From Meandrina meandrites (Eukaryota > Cnidaria > Anthozoa > Scleractinia > Meandrinidae), in the NCBI GenBank assembly GCA_963693305.1, contig OY855908.1, positions 20,514,493 to 20,578,492 of the forward strand: DNA of 64,000 nucleotides, read 5' to 3'. Below are positions 12,501-24,500 of the stretch, piece after piece. Below the pieces are notes generated by a model. It was not told where the DNA came from. It worked only from the letters and a program-made list of their open reading frames with translations, and did not search any database. Within the stretch, counting starts at the first letter, position 1. Every line of letters begins with the position of its first letter. The translations under genes were made by a program, and so were the position numbers.

Positions 12501-15500
12501 CCACGGACAGTTGTTGATGCGCTGTTATCAAAAGCGGTATTTTCTTGCTAGCGGATACTTTAGACACCCTAGCAAGAAATCTCCACATTTTAGCACTAAG
12601 TGAGTTCAAATATACAGTATCTTTTCATCGTTTAACGGTTACCAAGCACAGCCATTTTTGTATGTATGTTTGAGAACCAGAAATTAGTTTAAATAACTAG
12701 GTATAGTTAACACTACAGCTGCCCCCGCTGTTAACCTTTTTTTCTCAGCGCATCCTTTACTACAGTCAATTATTTCACTTGATATTTTGGCTATTCTATT
12801 TTCTTAATTGATTGAAAATCAGTTTTCTGTTTTGAACAGTCTTGCGATAATTCAGAAGAAAACACTAATTTTTCTCGTGTTCTGCTCACAAAGTATCACT
12901 TGTTTCTGGCCTTCTCTTTTTCAAGATCATGGGACGAGGACGTGCCATTTAAGACAGTCTTTTAGTATGAATTGTTGAAGCCAAGCAGATAAACAAAGCC
13001 AAACTATGCAAAAAATTTTGAAGGATTACTAACCAGTAGATTTAATTACACGAACGCGTCCCCAACTTCCTGAGATCATTTTGCTTTTTTTGATGTAATG
13101 AGTGATCTCAGCGAGGATAAACTTTGTTTAATGTTATGATGTTCCGCCTAAAAGCCAAAAGCACTGGATCGACAGCTGGCTAGTTAAATATGTATGTCTC
13201 AAATTGAAACTTTCTCACTTCTCTGCGAGTTTCAATGCTCGCGTTATCTTTTAAAAATTTCCTTCCTTAACTCTTTTTGAACTTATCGCAGCTGCTAACT
13301 TTATATCTTGGTTGTGGCCTGAGTCTTTCAAACCCCTCGTGTAAAGTGTGATTTGTGTCTGACAAATCTCGACTTCGAATTGAGTCTGTCAATCCAGTGA
13401 GCGAACGAGAGCTGCTCGCAACACGCTAACAAGAGAAATTTCTAGACCAGTACTTCTTTTTGATCATATCAGTTGCGTAAGTTTTGGCTTCTAGACCTTG
13501 TGAAATCAATAAAGCTCGAAGGAAACTGCAGCGACCCAATTGCAATCAACATTTGCAAACGTGGTTTGTTGACTTGTTGTCATTTGTGCACGTGCTCACG
13601 CTTTGGTTTGTTATTATCACCCAATTATCGTTTATCTTGCGTCATCATTGACCAATCACCGTACAGGAAATTTTATCACACCTACCGATACTACTTGCGG
13701 GCATTTTATCACACCTACCGATACTACTTGCGGTCGCACTTTGGCCAAGTCGAGATTTTGTCTGGTATATTATATATATACTCTATATACGCGCGGACTA
13801 CAATGATGCCTCCTCGGGTTTTGGCCTCTGGGCCAAAACCCTGCGGGGGCAATAATACATAATATTTTAAGAGGAGGCCTCCAATCACCTAGAGGTGGTT
13901 TTCAGGAGGGTCCTCTGAGAAAATAAATGTCAAACCTTTAAAATACATTAAAATCTAAGAATACAATAAAAAGGACAAAACCTATGTGGTAATAAAAACT
14001 AAAAATATCTAAAACTGTAGCTAACTAAGATTAAAAACTAGAACAATAGATTAAAATACTACTAACTAAGGTTAAAAATGGTTTAATAAAAACTGTTTCA
14101 GTTTGTATTTAAAAATAGTTTTCGGCATCAGTTTCTTTAAAGCGCCAGGTTTGTGGGAGATCTCAAAATGCTAAACAGTGTAAATTATTTTAAAGTGGAA
14201 AGTAAAAAAGGCCGAAAATCGTACTCGCCAAAACGGGCGAGTGATCGGTGATCTGTACTCGCCCGACAGTTTTGACACTCGCCTGGGCGAGTGGGCGAGC
14301 GCTAATGTCCAACCCTGTATTAAGAGGCTGTCTCTGAAAGAACCACCCACTCGCAAATTCGCATAAAAATAATTTTGCTTGAAACTCTGGCCTTTACCAA
14401 GGCTAGAACTAAAACACATTTGGTTTGATTCGAAATGATTTTTGGTCGCATTAGGAGCCATAAAACACTTTGGATATTTTTTAATTTTTCAGTTGTGGCG
14501 GGCCTGGAAGGGGCAAAATCTTTTATGGCTCCTAACGTGGCCAGAAAATCATGTTGAATCAAACCAAATCTGTTTTAGTTCTAGCCCTGGTTAAGGCTTT
14601 TAGTTGGCAGAGTTTCAAGCAAAATTATTTTTTTAGCGAACTTTCGAGTTGATGGTTTTTACAGAGACAGCCTCTTAAACTCTGTTGCTCACTATGAATG
14701 TGAATTCATTGCATCAGTTAAATTGTGTTTGATTAGTGTCATTGCAGTTAGTGGTCTGTATGACCATGGGATGTGCTGCCTATTTTCAATCATCTTTTTT
14801 TTATTCTGGGCAGATGCACAGTCACCATGTTCTTCCTGACACTGAATTACTGTTTTACTGCAAGTTTCTTATTGCATACTACTAGCATGCCATAAATTTA
14901 ATACACTTGCCAGTCACTCAATTGTCTTTTCATTAAGAATGGAAAGTACAGTCAACTCTCACCTTGCGGACACCCCATTATTATGGACAAAATCCAGATC
15001 CCTGTCAAAAAATAATTATAGAGGTTTGACAGGATAAAGTGGACACCGTAAACTTCTCATATAACATTATTACAAAAAATTGCATTCTGTTGCTCATTAT
15101 TATAGGTAATTGCAAGATCGAGCAAACCATTACGTTCAGAACAGGATAATGTTGACAGTTATGCAATCTCAAATTTCAATGCAAGTCGTGAAAATAATCA
15201 AAGGCTGCTATGCAACTAGTGAAAGGGGGAGATATATTAGATTTCATGTTTTAATAACATGGGAACTCTGAAATTGAAACCCTAACTAAAGATTGCATTA
15301 TTGGTGCCGTCAGTCATAACTGTGGTGACGGCCAACGAACCCTGGAAAACAGAAACAAGCAAAAGAGAGTACTCTATTAGAATATGTTGCCATAAAGAGA
15401 CAAGCACACTTTTCTTTTAGGGTGCGTTTGTTTGGGATGATCTGGATCAGGATCAATGATCCAAGATCATTCAGATCCTGATACATCAAAGAAACTGATG

Positions 15501-18500
15501 CATCCACTCTGGGCAAGGATTCATCAGCTACTTTGATGCATCATGATCCCATAATTATTGATCCTGATTTGGATCATCCCAAAGAAATGCACCGTTCATT
15601 CTGTTAAATGATTTTCCATTTCCTACACTTTGCCCTGGAGAAGAAGGGTAATTTGTTCCAATTGAATTTGTGGATAGCTTCTTCTCTATTTTACAGTTTT
15701 CTAGTGGAACTACAGCGGATTCAGGTTGAGTGTTTAATGGCCTCAGTTGTTGCCTTCGTTGTAACGGTTGAACTGATTGCGTTGCGAGGCAAAATGACAG
15801 ACGTTGCTAGGCAGGAATGACGACATTCTGTCTGGGAAAAAGCATGTTGTGGTCTTCCCAGGCAGAACGTTGGCATTCCCGCCTAGCAACGTCTGTCATT
15901 TTGCCTTGCAACGCAAATCAATTCAACCGTTACAATGAACGCGACAACTGAGGCCATTAAACACTCAACCTGAATCCGCTGAAAAAAGTTTGCTGCCTAA
16001 AGCTTTGCTCTTAGTGCCACTTACCGTAAAAACTTGTATAAAAAATCATGGGTGCAGCTTATCTATGAGACCTTTGCTTTCAAGGGGTGGAAACCCAAAT
16101 CTTGTTCGCCAGTATTTTTTTCAAGCAGTTAAATTGTACTTCGCTTGAGAAGCTAAAGTATAACTGGTATGGAATCTCCATTCCTCTTCACCATGTGCTA
16201 GAAAATACCACACAATTCGAGAGAACTTACAGGGCAAATGGCTGACCATTTCATTCCTCTTCACTACTTGTATGGCATTTATCCATGGGATTGTTCAACT
16301 CTCATCTAGCAACAGGTTTTTCTATGATTGATGGCTTCCATATATTTTTATAAACAATGTATTCACACACAAGTGATGTGAAATCAAACTTCCATGTTGT
16401 TTACTGAATGTGACTGGTGTCCAGGCTTCTCTCTTTAAATGACTGCATGGTTTAGAGCGACCATTTTGTTTCCTTCACATTTGTTGTGCTCATAATATTT
16501 CCATTTAAATTTCCTCGTTTTCTGCAATGGGCTTCAGCAATAAAGACAACATCTTGTCAAAAGAGTATTTTATTGAAAGATATTGGTGATTTGATTGGAG
16601 AGAAGCTTGTAAAAGGTATTTTAAGAGTTCAATAAAGCAGCAAATACACAGCATTAGATTTGGCCAAGCTTATAATGAACAAGCAACCAAATGCTTTACT
16701 TCAGCTCTTTTTTTAAAGTTTTTTATTTATTTATTTAAACATATTTTTTAAAAATTAAGCTCAAAAGTTGGGGGCGCAGCTTATGCACAAGTTTTTACGG
16801 AAGATTTGTCATGATTTTTTGTTTCCCTTTTCAAAGTTAATTCCAATGTTATCACTAGGATAATCAGGGTGTAATCTGTGTGAAGAACAGCCCCTGCTGC
16901 AGCATGGTTTTCTTTGTTCATTACTCAGTTTCATCAATCATCTGTTTTGAGGGATAGAGCTCCCTTCCTTTTCCGTGAAATCATTTTTCTTTGGTTATTA
17001 TTCTTCAACCCATTCCTTGTTTTGGAAGAAGTGGAATTTCAAGCCATCATTATGACACATGCCATATGCGACCATTGCATTGCACATTTGTCTTTGATCT
17101 GGTCAAGTGTCAGTCCTGCATCTAACAATAGTTTAAATTTCCTATACAGCCGTAGAATAAGCACTAGAATTGCCCCTGTTGGTGACTTGTATCTATCATA
17201 AAACAGAAAACATACATAAAAATGCTACATATTTCTGAAGTGAGGGCTTTTTCTCAGATGTAGGGACTGGCCTAGTAACGTCTGCATATACAGTATTATA
17301 CTGAGAATAGTTTCTGGACTTAAGTAACTGTTCATCAGAGTTTTCAATATTTCGTTCAAAATTTAGTGTATTCTTACAGCCCACAAGCAAAAAGGCACTA
17401 CTTGTCTTAAAATTATGTTCTCATAAATTATTTTACAGAAGTAAACCAAAATTGAGAAACGACATGATTCATGATAAATGATTATCACAGTGAATTTCCA
17501 ATTTAAGCAATTGGAATATGACTACATATCGTCCTTTTTGGATATGGTTTAGCTTTTTGGATGAAAAAGCAGCAGCTATCTCAGCTGAAGTAGCGAACTT
17601 CACTGTAAATCAACAGAAATCGAAGTGTAAACAAATCCGTGGAACCACCTAGTACGTCATTCGAGCCAAACTCGTTCCCAGGCTCTGGAACCACTGTTTT
17701 GTCCAAAAAGGGCACTTTAGACGGCAAAATGTCTGATTTCTCTCTCTTTGACATTATTTTTTTTTGGCATTTTGTAAAGTAGACATAATGAGCTACCAAA
17801 AGCAGCAAAAAACCTTTACTTCATAGGCACTTTAAGCAATTGGAATAAAGAAACCTGAAAAAAATTGAATTTTCTTCAGACTTCTTCATTCCAATTGCTC
17901 AAATTGGAAATTCACTGCTGCAGCAATGATCATTTATCACTTTCATATACATCCACAGTTCATATATGAATCATTTCGTATGCATTACATGAACTCAAAG
18001 TATTTCATGATCTATTTTATATTTGGTATCAGATGTTAGGATTTTTAATGTAGATTTCTGAAATTGAATATTTTTAGGTGGGTTTTATTTAGTAATTTAT
18101 ATTGTTTTATATTTCTATTAGTTTTTGAGCGGATCCAACTTGTGAGGGAACTCCAGTATTGTATAAATGTTTTGTATTTTGCTGAATATAGATCTTGTGT
18201 TGACGAATCTCCCATGTCAAAGAGAATGCAATGATTAGAATGATCAATGCTATCCAAAAGCATTTCAAACTCCCCATGTCCCCCTCTCCCTGTAAATGAG
18301 CCAGTTAAAAACACCTGACCCTCATAAACTTATGACCACTCCATTTGTAATAACTTTTTTTATACTTTCATTTTAGGAGAAGCTAGCAACACTTAGTCAT
18401 ATAGTTACAATGGCTGACTTTGCTATGGCAATGAAAAAGAAACTAGCAGACATTAATTTGCATTCTTTCAATGACTTCAAAATGAAAATTGGTAAGTGTA

Positions 18501-21500
18501 GCATTTGTTATACTAGAAACTTCTGAAAATATTAGATGCGAAAACCCTTCTTATAATTCTTAGTTTTTTTTTACATTTTTAACATTCATTTTAGTTTTTA
18601 ACGGTTGGTGTGATATCTGTAGATTTTTACCGACCAAATTAAATGTAGATGTAGATGTTATGTTTAGATTTCCTTCTACTTGCAAAATTTCTTATGGTAA
18701 GCCTCCTTGCCCACTGAGTTTCCATGGGTGGAATTCCGTAAAAGTTGGTATGGTGGGGGATGATATTTATTTTTTTGCTTTACGTGGTGCTCATTTTCAG
18801 GAAAATCTGTGAGACTAGTTTTTTAGGAAGAGGGAAGAGACAAACTTGCAAGTAATAAAGAAGTTGCCTATACAACCCCTACTTTTTCCTTTTTTCAACT
18901 ATTTTGCTTGGTACAAGAAAAATGGTAAGAATTGGGATCATTGGGTTGGCACTCTCTGACCCACATTTTTGTATACTCTCAAGGGACTGTTTTAATTTGT
19001 CAAGGGAATACTTTTCGCTGTGGGCGATAAAAACGTCACTGGATAGGAATGCGTCAGCAGTTCTCGATCCCAAAGTGTTATTTTCACGCGTCGCTCGTCA
19101 TTTAGCCTGTCTAGCCTTTTGCAAACTACAGGTAGGTATTTTTCAAAGATCTGTGCTATTCATCGATTGAATCGCTTACTTTTACATGCTTAAAAGCTGC
19201 TGCGAATCTTCATTGTCAGAGGATATTGGCCAATGCTATTTTCTATTGTTACAAGTCTATTGTTTGTCGTCGTCATTGAAAGAAGTATTTTTAGCTCGTC
19301 ACGCAATCTTTTGTTTTGACCACAATTCACGGACTTGATCACGACTTAATGCAGCTTGACTTCAGACAGGAAAATGGTAATGTACAATATTGCTTCGAAC
19401 TTAAATGGAATTTTTAGAAGGATCGGTAAAGCCACTTAGTGAAAAATTGACTACAAAAAGCCGTCGGGCTAAAATTAAACTTACGCTTTAGCGTGAATAA
19501 TGCAGGATCTCACGGCTTCAAAAATATGCAGAATTTTGAAGCTTTGAAACATTAGTAGCTACATCTTGAAATGAGAATTAATCTAAAACAAAACTTCCTT
19601 CAAGTTTCTTTCATTTGCCCAGTTTACGTTTGGAATTTTAGGCTTCAGAAGCGTATTGATTTGAAAAGCGCATGGTGGCATCTGATATGCAGCGTGCGGC
19701 CGACTTACCATCGCGTTGTTGTTTATTTAATAATTGTGTTCAGTTTACGAGCTTTTACATGCAAAGATTTACTACAGTACTTCGGAAAATGCAAACAAGT
19801 ATTTTTTTGTTATTAGTTATAGTGATGGATAGCATAAAAAGCAATCTGAGTGTTAATTTTGTGGAAGGAATTCAGTAGTCTTCCGCTATCTCACGGCACC
19901 ATGATTCGCAAATTATTATCCCCAATTACCGCTTTTCTGTACCAAGATAATACCACTGGTGGTTAAATAAATGTCAGTGACAGTTGTACAGAATGAAAGC
20001 CTACCTTTCACCAGAGTGTTTTGAACTAGTGTTATATTTTGTAGAAAGAGTTTGTGTTTTTGCGAGTTGCTAAAATGACGCGCGGAGGTGAAGAAATTTT
20101 TTTCACCATCTTCAAGTTTGGTTTGGGATCATCCTGGCATATTTAATCGAACAAAAATCCAATCGAACTCAATAGAACGATTGGTGTTCGATTGGGTTCG
20201 GCAATCGAACATCTATTTTGCTGTGAGTTCGATTATCGTACCAATTGAACAAAATCGAACTAATCCGATGCAATTTTGTTCAGAGGATGTCTCTTGTAAC
20301 CGGAAACTAGTAAAACGCGTAGGGTATAGTCACTATCAGCCTTCATTTTTTTCCAAGAGGGCACAGTAACGAATCCTGCAATCTGATTGGTTCTTAGCGC
20401 GGGCAAGATTCTCCTATATCTGCCCACGGGCAACGGTAACGCTTTCATCAGTTTGATTTGGCGGCGAGATGAACGAGCGCTCGAAAGTTTTGCTCTCCAA
20501 AATCGAGGTAGTTGCTCAGCAACCATTGTAAATGTAAAGAGCAAATAAGCAGTGGAATAAAAGGTGTTGAAGTTCTCCAAATGGCGAGTATCTTTATTGA
20601 CAAAATCAATTTATACCAGTTTTATGGCCATAGCTTGTCGATTCGCACTGATTAGCCATTGCGGTAAACTGCAAGTCACCGGTTTACATTCACGATTTAT
20701 CCTTTCAAAAGCTAAATAAGTAACGGAGTTAAAGGCCTTGGAGTTCTCCAAAGATGACTATTCATTTTCTCAATTGACCAAATCAAGTTATAGTTTTATG
20801 ACCGTAGTTTGTCGATTTGTTGTTTGTTCATTATTCGCACTGATAATTTTTCACGGCATTGCGGTTAACTACAAGTTGCTGGTTTACAGACTCGATTTAT
20901 TCGTTCAAACAGCTTTTCTTTCTAATACTCAACTCCAAAATCCGAACACTGCTTATCACCATTCACGAAAATGAGATTCTTTGATAAAAAACAGTCAAAT
21001 AAATTCTCGCAATTGATATCGTGCCATGTGCAGGCGGCGACCAAACTACACATTTCATCTTCATTCAGTTTCACTTTCACAAACTCTTCATCAAAACAAA
21101 ATACTGTGGGAATCAACGCAGAGGTTTTTATTGACTAGTGAACTACAAATGTAATTATGTAAATAGCTATTTCAGATGCTGTTCTCTTTTAATGATGACC
21201 TTTTCCCGTAAGTACTGTGGATTGTAGTGAATTTATTTTCTTTCGTGGTAAACAGATCATTCTTCACTCTTTAGCTATCGACTCAACATTGGATGTGCGC
21301 GTACAAAACAAACGCATTTTGCAAGACAATCTTTGTACGTTTTTTTTTAACTAAACGCATTAAGGTAGGAAAAAAATAAGTTATTTACCGGCTTTGGGTC
21401 GGTCCGTATAGTGAAAAACTGTGACCTCGGCCTTGAAAATGCTGCCCTTGGCCTGCGGCCTCGGGCAGCATTTTCAAGACCTCGGTCACAGTTTTTCACT

Positions 21501-24500
21501 ATACGGACCTCCCAGCCGGCAAATAACATATATTTATTTAATGGGAATAAAGAAAAATAACTTCATACTGAATATAATTGTTGAAACAGAACAGAACAAA
21601 GTCAGTGTCAACGATTGATACTCATGTACTCCCGGATGTACTGTGAGTGTTGATAGGAAATGGCTTATATGATTATCTTCGATGTGATTGTAAACAGACA
21701 GAAAGACAGACAGAAAGATTGGAGCCAATCTTCTTATAGATGAGAAACTCTTCTCCCACATCTTCACTGAACCAACATTCTTGGTAGCCTTTTACACTAG
21801 TGCCTATCATGCGATGTGAATATTGTCCTATCGAACAAGGGTACGGTAATCGAACGTTGGATTGAGTTCGATTACTGATCGTTCGGTAATCGAACGATTG
21901 GTGTTCGATTGCGTTCGATTACCAAACTGTTCGATTAGATACGCCGGGGTTAATGCATCGCAAATCGCTTTCAATACTAACATTTCCCCAACGCATACTC
22001 CATGCAAAATAGTCGAATCTCGAAGAGATCTTTGATTTAAAATTCTTACCCAGGTAGTATCTATGTACTGTAAATAATTTTGGAAGATTTCACCAAAGGA
22101 AATTGAAGAAAATCGCAGTTGAAGCCATATAAACCCAAAAAGGTGCATTTGATTGTACACTGGTGTAGTCTAAATTCAAGACTGAAAGCCATTATTTTAC
22201 ATTTTGTAAGAGGCATGGCTGTAGAACATTATTTCATTGTTTCTTATTGTATTTGTTAGGTTTGAGCGACTTGGAGTAAAAAGAAGTGTGAAAACCAGAT
22301 TTCTAATAATCTTATAACACCCCCCTCGCCACATCATTTTGTCTACTCTAAGGAGCCACCTTTGTGTCTCATTATTTATAAATGAAAATGAGGAAATTGC
22401 ATGGTTAATTTTCCATTATGTACTTCTACTAATTATATGACTGACTGATGGCATACTAGAAACCTCATATTAAAGGATATAAGCAATGCTAAGGTGTTAG
22501 CCATGTGAAAACAGGGGACAAGAAAAGTAAATCTTTGACACCACTGTCCTTTACTAATAAAAAACATGGGAAAAGCCATGTATACATGTACACTAATGCA
22601 GTGTTGTGTTAAATCATAAATGCCTGAAGTGGCACAATGAGATGATGAGTAAATGTACTGAATGGTTAGGAAACATTGTTTTGCAAGAGAGTAAGGTATG
22701 TTAGAAACTTACAGAAGTGTCTCCTCTTTTGCAGGATTAAATTTTGGTCCTGTTGTTGCTGGAGTAATTGGTGCTCACAAACCCCAATATGATATCTGGG
22801 GTGATACAGTTAATGTAGCCAGCCGTATGTACAGCACTGGAAAGGCTAAACACATACAGGTCTAGCGCTTATGCATATTATTTTGATATACAGTTATGGT
22901 GATGCTAAAAATTGTAATATGAAGTAATGATGAGCCCTAGTTTAACTAAGCTCTGTGAATAATGGGATGAATGAAACTTTGGTTGCCATGCTTTCAAATA
23001 ATAATTTTTAGTCAACAAAATACAGAGGAATACAAGCTTCATTCAAATAATTTTGTAGGTAAATGAATTCAGAATAGATTTCAGAAGCAGAGTTTACAAC
23101 CTTTAATTACATGATTTTTACATGAAAAACCGAGTGATTATTTTAAAATGCTTCGTTTCGGCAAATACTTTCTTAGATGCTCAGTACGGTATTTTATAAT
23201 AATTTTGTTTATAGGGAAATGTTATAAATACTTGCGAAAAAAAATAATAATGTAAAGAAAAAAAAGAAGAGGAAAAAAAAGAAATTTTGTTCGCCAGCTA
23301 CAGGGTTTGAACTCACGACCATCCATTGTCATAATGCTTTGAAAGGTAGTTGCCGTACCCATTGAGCTACGCTGTCACAGGTTAAGACATTTGTGAAAAT
23401 AATCGGAAGTTGTAAGTATCTGTTGGCATACAAAGGTAATATTAATTTGACGAAAAAGGGGGGGGGGGGGTGAAGTTATCTGTTCAAATCTTTATTTGTC
23501 GAAGTTTTCGGTTATACAAGTAGGTTCTACTTGCATAATTCATTTTCCGAGTTTCAGTGGCTTATAGTAATAAATTCTCACCGGGAGCCCCCACTCCCAG
23601 GCGCCCCAGGTTGAGATAAGATATGGGAAGGGGCGAGCCCGGAGGCGGAAAGGAGCGGGAGCTAAGGCACAATGACTAGCCATCGCTGCGGGGAGGAGGG
23701 TGGGGCGACGATCTGATGTCTGGCGTCCGTTTTAACGAAGAGAGGAATAAACAAGATAAAACAGGACTATTTATACCAAACTAGCGTAAACAATATGCAT
23801 AGCAGATTCCCATGAGGATATGCAGAAGTGCGGGAATGAGAAAGTGGGATCTCAACACAATTAGGGGCGCCCGTGCATGAGGACTCCCAGTGAGAATAGT
23901 AATAAATTCTCACCGGGAGTCCCCACTCCCAGGCGCCCCAGGTTGAGATAAGATATGGGAAGGGGCGAGCCCTACGGCGGCCACCTCCCGGAAGCCAAAT
24001 GGCAAACCAATAACCCAAAACTATCAAACACATGCAGAAATACGTAACTCTCCCCAAAACTCAAAAAGAGTTTTTTGCTCACAGTTCTAATAAATTCTAG
24101 TATAGTGATAGTATAACGACAAAAAGGTGAGCAAAAAATAAAGGCAAGACTGGAAGAAAACTGATTTCAATCATATAAACCACGAGCGTCTCCCTTACAA
24201 ACGATGGAAGGGGTGGAATGAGGCCTGCGACGCGTGACTTTTCCCCTTTCCAAAAGCACTATAGGTTGATATAAAGCGATACTTCATCCTGAAGAAACAT
24301 AACAACGAACAGGCTACTAACCATAGCACCTACAATGAAAATACGATTAAAATAATGGCCTCTGCTGAAAAGACAGGCCTAAAAGGGAAAAAGCCAACCG
24401 CGAAGCAGCCTCGAAATACCCCGTCCAGGGACAGAGCAATTAAGGGTATTAGACAATCCCTTCGAGAGCATACCAGCGGTTAGCTTATGACTGGCACACA

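Noticed and set aside
18904..19170. Small protein in dispersed repeat A (two copies)
   Set aside because: The frame is preserved in both copies only because they are near-identical; no motif, no signal, no transcript evidence.
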